This document shows, piece by piece, positions 24,554-33,778 of a DNA stretch of 64,000 bases. The position numbers were made by a program, and so were the translations under genes. Positions within the stretch are counted from its first letter, which is position 1. Each line of letters opens with the position of its first letter. The stretch comes from Raskinella chloraquaticus (SeqCode). GTDB lineage: Bacteria; Pseudomonadota; Alphaproteobacteria; Rhizobiales; UBA4765. The notes beneath the pieces were generated by a model that was not told where the DNA came from, ran no database searches, and saw nothing but the letters and a program-made list of their open reading frames with translations. Where the stretch lies: positions 1-64,000 of the forward strand of contig DEZK01000003.1 of NCBI GenBank assembly GCA_002365175.1. Reading direction: 5' to 3'.

Positions 24554-26635
24554 TTATGCCGCCACACTCTTGGTCGCGCTCGCGGCAGGGCGCAGGTCAA
24601 TTTTTGGAACAAAAATGAAGAAGTCAGATCCGCTTCCGCTTTGGCTGTCGACATCAATCGTCCAACCATGCTTTTCAACGATGGCCTTGACCAGCGACAG
24701 GCCGATGCCGGTACCTTCCACCGCCTTGCCGTCGACCAGGCGCCTGAATGACTGAAACACCAGGGCCTTGTCGGCATTATCGAAGCCGACGCCAATATCA
24801 CTGACGTGGATCACATAGCCATCACTCCGCTCTTCTCCGAACAGGCGAACGGCAATACCCCTCTCAGGGTCGTGATACTTGACCGCATTATCCAGCAGAT
24901 TCTGGAAGGCCTGATAGACAAGGGAAGCGTTGCAATTGACCGTCAGGACGGGCAGCATGTTATCGAAGCGGGCATTCCTGGTCGCTTCCCCGCCGCGCAT
25001 GTCGTCAATCAATGCGTCCAGCATGGTATCGAGGCGTACGCCATCGCGCTTCAAATCACCATCAGCGAGCTTGCTGAAGCGCAGCAGGTCGGCAACCATC
25101 GTCCGTCCACGCTCGGCAGCTGCACTGATCACATCAAGATAATGGCCGCTTTCGCGATGGTCATCCATCAGGATCGACTGGCGCAGCATTTCCGTGTGGC
25201 TGGCGATCTTGCGCAAGGGCCGCTGCAGATCGTGTGAGGCAAGATGGGCAAACCGCTCGAGGTCGGCTATCTGCGTGCGGATGGTGATTTCGTCTTTGCG
25301 CCGCCGGGTAATGTCGGTGAAGCTGCGCAGAAATCCGCCGCGCGGCAGCGGAACGGTATGGATTTCAAGTATGACACCGTTCGCCCGCGTGCGCTCAGAG
25401 ATCGTTTCCGCCATAACCGCCTTCTGGTTGAATACAACGTCATAAAGGGCGCTGTCGACCAGTTCGGCCTTGTTGCCGAACTCCCCGCTATCAAGCTGAT
25501 ACGAGAAGATTTCGCTGTAACTTGGTGGATTTTTGAGGAATTCCTGCGGAAGTTCCAGTAAATCTATCGCCTGCTGGTTGATCAGACTGAGTTTTCCGTC
25601 GGCCTCAACGATCATGATCCCCTGATTCATGTGGCGCAACGTCGTGCGGAAGCGAATGCTCTTTTCGTTCAGCCGCACCTTGTACCCAAGCGCAAATCCG
25701 CTGAGGACAATAACTACCAGCGTGATGGACATCGCGACAATGCGGTCTTGCCTGCTCGCAGCGGTTTGCGAAGCGAAAATCTCGCTTTCGTCTTTCGACA
25801 CCATGACGATGAGCGGCAGGCCGGGAACATGGCGATAAGCAACCAGCCGAGCGCCGGATTTGCTGTCGATCGTTCTGTAGAAACCAACACGCGCAGATGT
25901 CAAAACGCTGGAAAATTCGCTGGCAGGAACCGGCTTGCCGAGGAAATCGACAAGGCCCGGTGCCCGCGCCCGGACAATCATATCCTCGCCAACCAATGTG
26001 ATCGCACCGCTCGTGCCCAGATCAAAGCTCTCATAGACGTTGGATAGCTTGAGCGGATCAAGTGAGGCAACCAGCGTTCCGCGGAACTGTCCCGCCCGAT
26101 CAACGATGCGGCGCGACAGATGGACCGACCACATATTTGTTGATCGTCCAAGCAGCGGGGGGCCGATAAAGAGCGCGTCGCCGGTTGCGTCGCGCTGCGC
26201 CGTGAAATGCAACCGATCGCGCACGTCAAGCGGCTGCAATAAATTGCCATTCCAGGTCCGGCGCAGAAAGCCATCGCTGTCAACAAGGCCAATCAGGTTG
26301 ACGAACTGGCTGGAAAGGCCGGGCTCTCGCGCCAACGCATGAAAATCGAATTCACCATCGAGCGCCGCAGTGAGACGCCAGCGCAGCGCCAGAACCGAAT
26401 TATCGATCTCTTCGATAACGCGCTGCACATGATATTCAAACGCGCGCGCCAGGTTTTCGGTTTGCGCACGGGCGGCTTCAAGATCGCGCCGCCTCTCGGT
26501 CTGTCCATTTGATTCAACCGCCACCCAGAACAGGCCAAGGAGCGCGATCATAATATATAAAATAGGCTCGCGCACAGCAACGCGCGCTGCAGCCCAGCTA
26601 AATGCGCCTATTGTCTTCAGCCCGGTCCTGGTCAT
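24554..26635 (-). CDS. Membrane sensor histidine kinase (Cache-type sensor, PAS, HisKA, HATPase)
   Basis: A 693-residue kinase. A first membrane helix (about 24-42), a periplasmic double-Cache-like sensor (about 45-295; WSVHLSRRIVDRAGQF, RARAPGLVDF), a second helix near 300-320, a PAS domain (RHMNQGIMIVEADGKLSLIN), HisKA with phospho-His in HLASHDLQRPLRKI and an ATPase domain (NLLDNAVKYHD, DIGVGFDNAD, GTGIGLSLVKAI). It resembles light- or ligand-sensing kinases that phosphorylate a stand-alone regulator. No partner response regulator is adjacent; chpT follows 76 bp downstream on the same strand. The ligand is unknown. Confidence 0.88.
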   Translation of the reverse strand: MTRTGLKTIGAFSWAAARVAVREPILYIMIALLGLFWVAVESNGQTERRRDLEAARAQTENLARAFEYHVQRVIEEIDNSVLALRWRLTAALDGEFDFHALAREPGLSSQFVNLIGLVDSDGFLRRTWNGNLLQPLDVRDRLHFTAQRDATGDALFIGPPLLGRSTNMWSVHLSRRIVDRAGQFRGTLVASLDPLKLSNVYESFDLGTSGAITLVGEDMIVRARAPGLVDFLGKPVPASEFSSVLTSARVGFYRTIDSKSGARLVAYRHVPGLPLIVMVSKDESEIFASQTAASRQDRIVAMSITLVVIVLSGFALGYKVRLNEKSIRFRTTLRHMNQGIMIVEADGKLSLINQQAIDLLELPQEFLKNPPSYSEIFSYQLDSGEFGNKAELVDSALYDVVFNQKAVMAETISERTRANGVILEIHTVPLPRGGFLRSFTDITRRRKDEITIRTQIADLERFAHLASHDLQRPLRKIASHTEMLRQSILMDDHRESGHYLDVISAAAERGRTMVADLLRFSKLADGDLKRDGVRLDTMLDALIDDMRGGEATRNARFDNMLPVLTVNCNASLVYQAFQNLLDNAVKYHDPERGIAVRLFGEERSDGYVIHVSDIGVGFDNADKALVFQSFRRLVDGKAVEGTGIGLSLVKAIVEKHGWTIDVDSQSGSGSDFFIFVPKIDLRPAASATKSVAA

Positions 26636-26698
26636 CGTGAAACGTTAGCGCTACTTGCTTAACAAGCAGCAAATCCCCACGCCGCGACGATGACAAAA

Positions 26699-26914
26699 TC
26701 AGCCGCAATGCAGGTCGAGCGTCTTCACCCACAAGGCTTGATCGGCAACATCACGCAACGTCACCGTCATCTGCTCGCTCCTGCCGTCAACCTTGACGTG
26801 GCCGAAGAACTGCATGCCGGCCGCTGGCGACACGTTCTGCCCCTGCTCCTTGCTCGGCGGCGCAGGGGCGAGACTTTTGATCGACATCACGTTCTGCGCG
26901 TTAAAACAGGCCCA
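26699..26914 (-). pseudogene. Probable C-terminal remnant of an alkaline phosphatase D-like gene
   Basis: After an in-frame TGA at 26915-26917 a 71-codon frame reads toward a stop at 26699. Its peptide contains GMQFFGHVKVDG and MTVTLRDVADQALW, which resemble from memory the last strand region of PhoD-like metallophosphatases. No upstream part of such an enzyme is present; a YHS-domain gene occupies that position. It is best read as a gene remnant. A 62-residue small gene starting at the ATG at 26887 is the alternative. The family match is my recollection and was not searched. Confidence 0.4.
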
Positions 26915-26931
26915 TCAGAACCCGTCATGGT

Positions 26932-27420
26932 CTAGCGGCGGGACTGCTCGACGATACGTGGCCACAAATGGTCAGCGCGTGCGATGAGCCGCCGCGTATC
27001 GGCCCGGAAGGCAGCCAGATTTTCAGTTGATTGGAAGAGGTAGAGCCGGTTGTCGACAAGCAGAAAAAGCAAAGGATCACCGGCGGCGATAAAGCCCTTG
27101 GTCACCGCCACCGGATCATGGCCACCAAAGCGTGGAAAATATATATCGCGCTGGGTTTCGAAGATTTGCCGGTTACCGGCATTGACAAATCGCCAGACAG
27201 CGCCGGCGATTTTGGCTTCATAGCGTGGTGATCCTTCACGCGCCGCCTGTGACAGCTGGTAAGCAACCGGGTCAAAGCCACCAAGGGCAAGCCCGGTCAG
27301 GACATCAGTGACGATCGGGCTCCGATCATCGCTTGCCTGTGCAAGGCCCCCGCCAATCATGGCACCGAAAAGCCATGAAACGAGCACAAGCCAGAAAGAA
27401 TGTCGCCAGGGGGAAACCAT
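26932..27420 (-). CDS. YHS-domain protein with signal peptide
   Basis: A 162-residue exported protein. A hydrophobic signal segment (FWLVLVSWLFGAMIGGGLAQA, described by its ends at about residues 8-28) precedes a YHS-like domain with LALGGFDPVAYQLSQA, GAVWRFVNAGNR and YFPRFGGHDPVAVTKG. Such domains are associated with metal or cofactor binding, but this subclass lacks the cysteine of metal-binding YHS domains and its role is unknown. ATG at 27420 and an ATG at 27438 both carry AAGG at the same spacing, because an 18-bp segment holding site and start is tandemly duplicated. Confidence 0.75.
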   Translation of the reverse strand: MVSPWRHSFWLVLVSWLFGAMIGGGLAQASDDRSPIVTDVLTGLALGGFDPVAYQLSQAAREGSPRYEAKIAGAVWRFVNAGNRQIFETQRDIYFPRFGGHDPVAVTKGFIAAGDPLLFLLVDNRLYLFQSTENLAAFRADTRRLIARADHLWPRIVEQSRR

Positions 27421-27453
27421 GATGACCTTGGAAGGCATGATGACCTTGGAAGG
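27418..27453. repeat. Perfect 18-bp tandem duplication of a ribosome-binding site plus start codon
   Basis: Units 27418-27435 and 27436-27453 are identical over 18 bp. On the minus strand each unit contains AAGG, a five-base spacer and ATG. The YHS-domain gene therefore has two equivalent, in-frame translation starts 18 bp apart. The copies show no divergence, so the event is recent or the repeat length is unstable. Confidence 0.9.
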
Positions 27454-27636
27454 AGAGTGCATTTCCGTTCGCCGCACGATGAGAGAGAATATCAAGAGCC
27501 CGGGCGATACTGGCAAGCCTCGCTGCAGGACGTTTGGAGTTGTGCCATCTAACCGGTAGATTTGGAACATGTATGAGGATTCGAAATTGTTGACAGGGTA
27601 CTGGTTCGCTGCGCCGCTTTCATTCGGGAGAATTCG

Positions 27637-28224
27637 ATGAGGCTTCATCTCCACCTGACCGTTGCCTTTATTCTCGCCCTGACCCTCCTGCCGCTCCAGC
27701 CGGCGACAGCCCAGCAACGACCGGCGCAAGGCCCGGGCCCTGGCCAGTTCAGCGTCGAAGAGCTGGTATCGGCTGGCCACAGTTTTTTCGGCGGCGTCTC
27801 GGCGGCGATTGCCTCCGGCGTTGAATCGGCAGTCGGGCGCTGGGGTTATCCCAATGCCTATGTCTTGGGTCAGGAAGGATCAGGCTCCTTTGTTGCGGGG
27901 CTGCGTTATGGTGATGGTCGACTGCGGACGAAAGTCGGAGCTGATCTGCCGATCTTCTGGCAGGGCCCCTCGCTTGGATGGGATTTTGGCGGCGATGGGT
28001 CGCGCGTCATGATCCTTGTCTACAACGTGCGCCAGCCGCAGGATTTGCTGCGCCGCTTTGTCGGCCTCTCGGGTTCGGCCTATTTCGTGGGCGGCGTTGC
28101 TGTGACCGCGCTGACCGCCGAAGGCTTCGTCATCGTGCCGATCCGCTCCGGACTTGGGCTGCGTCTGGGGGCTAACATCGGCTATATGAAATTCACTGAT
28201 CGCCCGGAATGGAACCCGTTCTAG
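27637..28224 (+). CDS. eipA: Envelope integrity protein EipA (DUF1134)
   Basis: A 195-residue periplasmic protein. A signal peptide ends near LQPATAQQ (about residue 26). The DUF1134 domain follows with FSVEELVSAGHSFFGGVS, VGRWGYPNAYVLGQEGSGSFVAGLRYG (in part) and a final GLRLGANIGYMKFTDRPEWNPF ending. Brucella EipA supports envelope stress resistance and its gene is reported to be CtrA-controlled. I see no TTAA-N7-TTAA box upstream here. GGGAG is correctly placed before the ATG. It is transcribed divergently from the YHS-domain gene. Confidence 0.9.
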   Translation: MRLHLHLTVAFILALTLLPLQPATAQQRPAQGPGPGQFSVEELVSAGHSFFGGVSAAIASGVESAVGRWGYPNAYVLGQEGSGSFVAGLRYGDGRLRTKVGADLPIFWQGPSLGWDFGGDGSRVMILVYNVRQPQDLLRRFVGLSGSAYFVGGVAVTALTAEGFVIVPIRSGLGLRLGANIGYMKFTDRPEWNPF

Positions 28225-28339
28225 CCTCGCCGGCCGGGGGGCCACGCCGGCGCAGCGGCGGAATTGGCGTGCGTCGCGTCGCGCGCTCGGTTAGAAAGCG
28301 CTTCTTGCCCCTGTGGTCAACGGTCGTTTTGGTATCGCA

Positions 28340-29605
28340 ATGATTGAGCAAATCCTGTTTTTCGCGCTGGGGTTTTTCAGCGCCGGTCTTCTGACCCTGT
28401 TCATTTCGCACGCCGTATGGCGTCGCGCCGTACGCCTGACCACGAAGCGCGTCCAGGCAGCGCTGCCGGTGTCGCTTGCCGAAATCAAGGCTGACCGGGA
28501 CCAGCTTCGTGCCGAATTCGCCATGGCCGCCCGCAAGCTCGAAGTCTCGGTCGAACAGTTGAAGACGCGCGGGCACCTCCAGCTCGTAGACATCACGCGC
28601 AAGAACGACCAGCTGCGTCTTGTCCTCGACGAGGTCAAGAAGCGCAGCGACACCATCCTCGCCATGGAAGAGCGCGAGCGTCGGTTGCGCGATGAATGCC
28701 TTGCTGCCGAGACCGCTTATGGTGAGACATCAAGGACACTGAAGAGCGCCGAGGAAAAGCTCGCCATTGCGCAGGGCAAGCTGAACGAGCGCGAGCGCGA
28801 AGCCAATGAAGCCCAGTCACTTGCCCACAGCCGGCAAGTGGAGATCGCCGCCCTTCAGGCCAATCTGGCCCATTTCGAGGCGGTGGTGAGCGATACACAG
28901 CGCTCGCTGTCCGACAGCACCGCAGCTTTCGTTTCCAAGCAGGAATTGCTCGACCGCGCGAAGGCCGATCTTGATGCCGCACTAGCCTACCGCGCTGATA
29001 TGGAAGCAAAAATTGGCGCGTCAATCACCGAAGTTCAGGATCAGAGCGCTCGACTGGGTCTGGCCCAGCTCAATCTGAGCGAAGATTCAGATGGGCTGCG
29101 CACCGTCGTTGAAGAAGCAAAACGCCTGGCAGGCCGCGTCCATGAATTGATGAGCGAACGCGACACGCTTGATCGCGAATTATCGCAGCGGCTTGGCGAG
29201 GCGGAAACACGCTATGCCTCGCTTGCCCGAGATTTCGAGACGTTTCGTGGCGAAAAAGCAGCGCTCGAAGTCCGCCTTGGCGCGGTCCAGGCCGAACGCG
29301 AGGAACTGGCTGACCATCTGCGCCTGCTGGAAAGCGGTGCCCAGAGCAATTGGGAGCGCGAGCGGATGGAAAACGCCATGTTGCGCGAACGCATGAACGA
29401 TCTGGCTGCTGAAATTGCGGCATTGAGCGTGACGCTTGAAGGCGACGCCTCGCCGATCCGCAAGATCATCGCTGCGGCTCACGCCGATCTTCAATCGGAA
29501 GCGATCAACCGTTCGCCAGAGGCTGGCGAGCCGGACGGCCATCCCTCAGCCTCCCTTGCCGAACGCATTCGTATTCTGCAGGCAAGGGCAGCGACCAGTC
29601 AGTAG
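28340..29605 (+). CDS. Membrane-anchored coiled-coil protein of unknown function
   Basis: A 421-residue protein with one N-terminal transmembrane helix (about residues 4-24, ILFFALGFFSAGLLTLFI) followed by nearly continuous heptad-rich helix to about residue 375. The chain is full of Glu, Lys, Arg, Ala and Leu, as in SMC-like or RmuC-like stalks, but no ATPase or nuclease domain is present. The C-terminal 50 residues appear disordered. The ATG at 28340 puts the helix at the N-terminus; a GTG at 28313 is in frame. I recognise no named family. A structural role at the inner membrane is a guess. Confidence 0.7.
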   Translation: MIEQILFFALGFFSAGLLTLFISHAVWRRAVRLTTKRVQAALPVSLAEIKADRDQLRAEFAMAARKLEVSVEQLKTRGHLQLVDITRKNDQLRLVLDEVKKRSDTILAMEERERRLRDECLAAETAYGETSRTLKSAEEKLAIAQGKLNEREREANEAQSLAHSRQVEIAALQANLAHFEAVVSDTQRSLSDSTAAFVSKQELLDRAKADLDAALAYRADMEAKIGASITEVQDQSARLGLAQLNLSEDSDGLRTVVEEAKRLAGRVHELMSERDTLDRELSQRLGEAETRYASLARDFETFRGEKAALEVRLGAVQAEREELADHLRLLESGAQSNWERERMENAMLRERMNDLAAEIAALSVTLEGDASPIRKIIAAAHADLQSEAINRSPEAGEPDGHPSASLAERIRILQARAATSQ

Positions 29606-29618
29606 AACATGTCCCCCT

Positions 29619-31451
29619 TCAGGCGTCGATTTCCGCGCGCCGGAGTTCAGCGGACAGCCACACATCTTCAGCCTTGGCCAGCTGCGCCTCGGTTTCAGCC
29701 AGAAGCGACGTCGTACGCTCAAAACTGGCGCGATCGCGGGCAAACAGCGTGGGGTCTTCAATGAGCGCTCGCAGCCGCGCCGCCGTCGCGTTGAGCTGAT
29801 CAATCCGGGCCGGAAGCAAACGCAGCGCCTCGCGCTCCTGGTTGGTCAGCCTGTGACGCGGCATCGGCTGCCGGTTGCCATCATCGCCTGGCGCAACACT
29901 GGCCGATGGCCGTTTACTGCCGGCATCAGGGGTTGCTTTCACCGCCTGGATCGGCGCCCTTCGCTGGGCGATCATATCCGAATAGCCGCCGGCATATTCG
30001 ACGAATTTTCCGTTGCCCTCGGCAACCAGCACGGATGTCGCGACACGGTCGATGAAGTCACGGTCATGGCTGACCAGCAGGACCGTTGCCGGGTGATCGG
30101 CGAGCCGCTCCTGCAGCAAGTCGAGCGTTTCAAGATCAAGATCATTGGTCGGCTCATCAAGGACAAGAAGGTTGACCGGCAGCGACAGGGCGCGTGCCAG
30201 CGCCAGTCGCGCCCGCTCTCCACCGGAGAGAACAGATACCGGCGTATTGGCGGCCTCGGGTGGAAACAGGAAATCCTTCATGTAGGAGACCACATGGCGC
30301 GCTTGGCCATTGACCATCACCTGGTCGCTGCCACCCCCCGTCAACGCCTCTGCCAGCCGCAATCCCGGCGCCAAGGCCTCGCGTTTCTGGTCCACGAGAA
30401 CGGTTGTCAGATTGCTGCCAAGCCTGACCATGCCGCTGTCCGGCGCGAGTTCCCCAAGCAGCAGACGCAGCAACGTCGTCTTGCCCGCGCCATTGGCACC
30501 GACCACGGCAAGGCGGCTGCCACGGGCAAGACGCAATGAGAAATTCGCCACAACAGGCTGGTTGCCGAATGATTTGCTGATGTCGCGGGCTTCGAGCACC
30601 AGCGCCCCTGATGCCTTGCCTTCGCTGGCGCTGAACGTCACGCTGCCTGGCCGCTGTCGGCGCTCGCGCAATTCCTCGCGCAGTTGCGAGAGAAGACCGA
30701 CGCGCCGCTCATTGCGCTTGCGGCGCGCTGTGACGCCATATCGCAGCCAATGCTCTTCATCGGCAATCTTGCGGGCAAGCTTATGGGCCGCCATCTCTTC
30801 TTCCGCCAGGACCGTATCACGCCATTCCTCGAATCCGCCGAACCCCTGCGACAGACGGCGGCACTTCCCGCGATCAAGCCAGATGGTTGCTTGCGACAGG
30901 CCTTCCAGAAAGCGCCGGTCATGGCTCACCAGAACCATGGCCGAGCGGATCGACCGCAGCCTCGTTTCAAGCCACTCGATCGTCGGCAGATCGAGATGGT
31001 TGGTCGGCTCATCCAGCAGCAGGATGTCCGGCTCGGGTGCAAGGGTGCGCGCGAGCGCCGCGCGGCGCTGCTCGCCGCCCGAGAGCAGGGAGGGCGCGGC
31101 GTTGCCATCAAGGCCGAGCGCCTCGATCAGCTGGCGGGCGCGGTGATGCCCCTCCTCCTGCTCGAGGCCGCCCTCGACATAGGCTTCAACCGTCTCATAG
31201 CCGGAAAAATCCGGCTCCTGCGGCAGGTAGCGTAAGGTTGTACCAGCGCGTGTGATGCGCTCGCCACCATCCGCCTCGACAAGGCCGGCCATGATCTTGA
31301 GGAAGGATGATTTGCCAGAACCATTGCGCCCGACAAGACAAAGACGCTCACCCTCGCTGATCGTCACCGTCGAACCGGCGAGAAGCGGTTTGCCGCCAAG
31401 CGTTAGCGTGATGTCATTCAAAGTTAACAGGGGCGCTGCCATAGGTCTCAT
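29619..31451 (-). CDS. ABC-F family ATPase (Uup-like)
   Basis: A 610-residue cytoplasmic protein with two ABC domains and no membrane segments. Domain 1 has Walker A GRNGSGKSSFL near residue 45, signature LLSGGEQRRAAL and Walker B LLLDEPTNHLDL. Domain 2 has GANGAGKTTLL, signature VLSGGERARLAL and LVLDEPTNDLDLE. The tail after about 510 includes a coiled coil (LPARIDQLNATAARLRAL), as in Uup. ABC-F proteins act on ribosomes or nucleic acid structures. ATGs at 31451 and 31442 are both possible starts. Its stop is 13 bp from the convergent coiled-coil gene. Confidence 0.88.
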   Translation of the reverse strand: MRPMAAPLLTLNDITLTLGGKPLLAGSTVTISEGERLCLVGRNGSGKSSFLKIMAGLVEADGGERITRAGTTLRYLPQEPDFSGYETVEAYVEGGLEQEEGHHRARQLIEALGLDGNAAPSLLSGGEQRRAALARTLAPEPDILLLDEPTNHLDLPTIEWLETRLRSIRSAMVLVSHDRRFLEGLSQATIWLDRGKCRRLSQGFGGFEEWRDTVLAEEEMAAHKLARKIADEEHWLRYGVTARRKRNERRVGLLSQLREELRERRQRPGSVTFSASEGKASGALVLEARDISKSFGNQPVVANFSLRLARGSRLAVVGANGAGKTTLLRLLLGELAPDSGMVRLGSNLTTVLVDQKREALAPGLRLAEALTGGGSDQVMVNGQARHVVSYMKDFLFPPEAANTPVSVLSGGERARLALARALSLPVNLLVLDEPTNDLDLETLDLLQERLADHPATVLLVSHDRDFIDRVATSVLVAEGNGKFVEYAGGYSDMIAQRRAPIQAVKATPDAGSKRPSASVAPGDDGNRQPMPRHRLTNQEREALRLLPARIDQLNATAARLRALIEDPTLFARDRASFERTTSLLAETEAQLAKAEDVWLSAELRRAEIDA

Positions 31452-31553
31452 CTGCTTGTGGCGATATCAGCATCGATCATCTATTTGATAAGGGATATTT
31501 GCACCAGCCTGCAGCACAACGACGCCATTTAAGGCACTTTAATGCGTCATACC

Positions 31554-31568
31554 TTAGGTCGAAATTAA
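31554..31568 (+). promoter_or_regulatory. CtrA-like box upstream of a chemoreceptor gene
   Basis: TTAG-N7-TTAA followed by C, one mismatch from the CtrA consensus, 60 bp before the chemoreceptor start at 31629. Several further TTAA half-sites cluster at 31529-31600, including a TTAA-N6-TTAA at 31529-31542. The 100 bp region is clearly AT-rich compared with its surroundings. Confidence 0.5.
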
Positions 31569-31628
31569 CTGTATGGCCCTAATTTGCCATTTAACCCTGT
31601 TGTACAATACAAATTTGGCCTGTTTCCA

Positions 31629-33395
31629 ATGCTTCATTTGTTTCGCCGAGTAAAAGATATAACCCTCCACCGATCGCTCGCGGGAGAACTGGCGCTGGTG
31701 TTTGGCGCCATCGTCGCTCTTATGATCGGCGCTGGCCTGAGTGTCCAGCAAGGCGGTCGCGAACTCGTCGAAAGCGCCCGTAACGCTGTCTGGGAAGCGT
31801 CCATACCACCGGCTGAAGTCTTTGCCTTTTCCAACACGCAATGGTCGATTCGTGACCGCATCGTCGACCTTGTTCGTCACGACAACCAGGTCGAACCCGC
31901 AGCAACCGAGATTGAAGAGCTGAAAGCATCCGGCGACAAAAGCTGGAAAGGCATGCTCGACCTGAAGCCTTACCTGCCAGCCGACGTGCTCGCCGAGGTC
32001 GAAAAGACCGATGCCTTGCTGATTGCCTTTCAAGCGACCTTCACGTCCGCCATCGCCGCCGCGCGCAGCGGTGACATGACGGCTGCCCGCGCTATAAATG
32101 ACGAACAGGTAGGGCCAGCCATTCGTCCGCTTGGCGTGCAGATCCTTACGCTGCTGGAAGTGATGCGCAACCGCATCCAGAGCGTCAACGAGACGATGGA
32201 AGCCACCTCAAACGGCATGCTGATGCGCGTCACCATCACCTCCGGCATCCTGTTTGCGGTGCTGGCCCTTGGCGGCCTCCTCATGCATTTTCGTGTGGTG
32301 CGCCCCATCAGCCTCATCAATCGCGCTCTGCAGCGCCTGTCTGAAAACCAGTTCGGGCAGGTCCTTCCGCGCAAGGGGGCGGTCAACGAAATCTGGCGCA
32401 TGACAACCTCGTTCATCGTTCTCGAGGAACGCGCCAAGGCAACCCTGCAGCGCCATGAGGACGAAACCCGCAAGGCAGCCGGAGAGACGGCGGCCTTTTT
32501 GTCGGAAGTCGAGGCATTCGCGAAGCGTTTGGCGGAAGGTGACCTTTCCACCAAAATGCCGGATCATTTCGCACCCAATTTCCGCATTGTTGCCGATAAC
32601 ATGAATTCCGCCATCGAAAGCCTGGCCATGTCGCTTGGCATGATGCTCGAAGCCTCACGCCAGACGGCAAAGACAGCCGGCGAAATCGGCGACAGAGCCT
32701 CGGCAAATACCAAACGTGCCCATGTGCAGCTTGGGACATTGAAGGAATTGCGGGTCTCCTTCGATGAATTTTCCACTGGCATTCATCGCACAGCCGGTAT
32801 TGCTGATGAACTGGCGCAATCGGCGATCAGCGCCTCGCAGCGTGCCGAGATGGGGGCAGAAATGGCCGGCGGCGCGCTCAATGCGATGAGCGGCATTTCG
32901 GCTGCCGCAAACAAGATCGCCGACGTGACCTTGCTCATCAACAAGATCGCGGCGCAAACCAATCTGCTCGCCCTTAATGCCGCTATCGAGGCGGCACGCG
33001 CCGGTGAACATGGCAAGGGCTTCGCGGTGGTGGCCAATGAGGTGCGGCGCCTGGCAAGTCAGGTAGCGCAGGCGTCTGCAACGGTGCGCCAGATCACCGA
33101 TGAGACCATCACCCGGGTCGATCAGGGCAGTTCAACCGTCGACCAGACAGCAGCGGCGCTGCGCGAGATCAATCTGACGGTACGCTCGGTGGCTGCCGCG
33201 GTTACAGAAATCGCCAGTGCAGCCAACCAGCAGGCAAGCGCCATCACTGTCATCACCGAAGCATTCAACGACCTCGACGGCATCGCTCAGGCAAATGTCA
33301 TCGGTGCCGGGACCAATGCCGAAGCCTCGGTCGGACTGAAGGATACGGCGCAGGCGATTGCCGAGACAGTCAGTTCGTTCCGCCTTGAGGCCTGA
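31629..33395 (+). CDS. Methyl-accepting chemotaxis protein
   Basis: A 588-residue transmembrane chemoreceptor. First helix at about 16-38, a periplasmic four-helix-type sensor with SARNAVWEAS and EVEKTDALL, second helix near 212-235 (TITSGILFAVLALGGLL), HAMP (VVRPISLINRALQRLSEN), a second HAMP-like segment with FAKRLAEGDLSTKM, and the signalling hairpin with TNLLALNAAIEAARAGEHG and FAVVANEVRRLASQ, which contacts CheA and CheW. Ligand unknown. The ATG at 31629 was chosen because it begins just before helix 1. No CheR-docking pentapeptide ends the protein. Confidence 0.93.
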   Translation: MLHLFRRVKDITLHRSLAGELALVFGAIVALMIGAGLSVQQGGRELVESARNAVWEASIPPAEVFAFSNTQWSIRDRIVDLVRHDNQVEPAATEIEELKASGDKSWKGMLDLKPYLPADVLAEVEKTDALLIAFQATFTSAIAAARSGDMTAARAINDEQVGPAIRPLGVQILTLLEVMRNRIQSVNETMEATSNGMLMRVTITSGILFAVLALGGLLMHFRVVRPISLINRALQRLSENQFGQVLPRKGAVNEIWRMTTSFIVLEERAKATLQRHEDETRKAAGETAAFLSEVEAFAKRLAEGDLSTKMPDHFAPNFRIVADNMNSAIESLAMSLGMMLEASRQTAKTAGEIGDRASANTKRAHVQLGTLKELRVSFDEFSTGIHRTAGIADELAQSAISASQRAEMGAEMAGGALNAMSGISAAANKIADVTLLINKIAAQTNLLALNAAIEAARAGEHGKGFAVVANEVRRLASQVAQASATVRQITDETITRVDQGSSTVDQTAAALREINLTVRSVAAAVTEIASAANQQASAITVITEAFNDLDGIAQANVIGAGTNAEASVGLKDTAQAIAETVSSFRLEA

Positions 33396-33778
33396 CGGCG
33401 ATTGTGAGCCGCTCTTCTGATCGTTTCGCAGGCGCTGACATGCCTAGAGCTTAGGCGTCGCAAAAAGCCAGCCGATTTGCCCAGCGCCCGGGTGATGCGC
33501 AAAGACGCGTTGGCCCCTGATTTTTCACAGCTACCGCGCAAAGGCGCTTCGTTTAATTGCCTATTTGACGATTTTCGTTCAATTCATTGATTGCCCGCTG
33601 CGCCGCGCGGCAGGCAAGCCCCGGCAGGGCTTGAATGCAGACGCTTGCAAAAGTCGCTGCCTGACGGCACACCACATGGTTTAAAATACGGGCGAATGAA
33701 GTCGCAGGCCTGTCACTGATCTTGGGTGTCAGGTCTTTGGCCTCGCTGTCAGCACGCCGTAAAACAGGGTAGATTACC
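33396..33778. other. Gene-free interval before an ABC importer operon
   Basis: 383 bp with no convincing frame, RNA gene or terminator. I looked for a thiamin pyrophosphate riboswitch because the following transporter belongs to the NMT1/THI5-like group, and found none of its conserved boxes. A promoter for the importer operon must lie here, but no clear hexamers stand out. Confidence 0.5.

Noticed and set aside
27454..27636. CtrA box expected upstream of eipA by analogy with Brucella
   Set aside because: No TTAA occurs in the spacer; only a CTAACC half-site is present at about 27550.
33396..33778. Possible thiamin pyrophosphate riboswitch before the NMT1/THI5-like importer
   Set aside because: None of the conserved CTGAGA, ACCTGATC or AGGGA-type blocks could be found in order.
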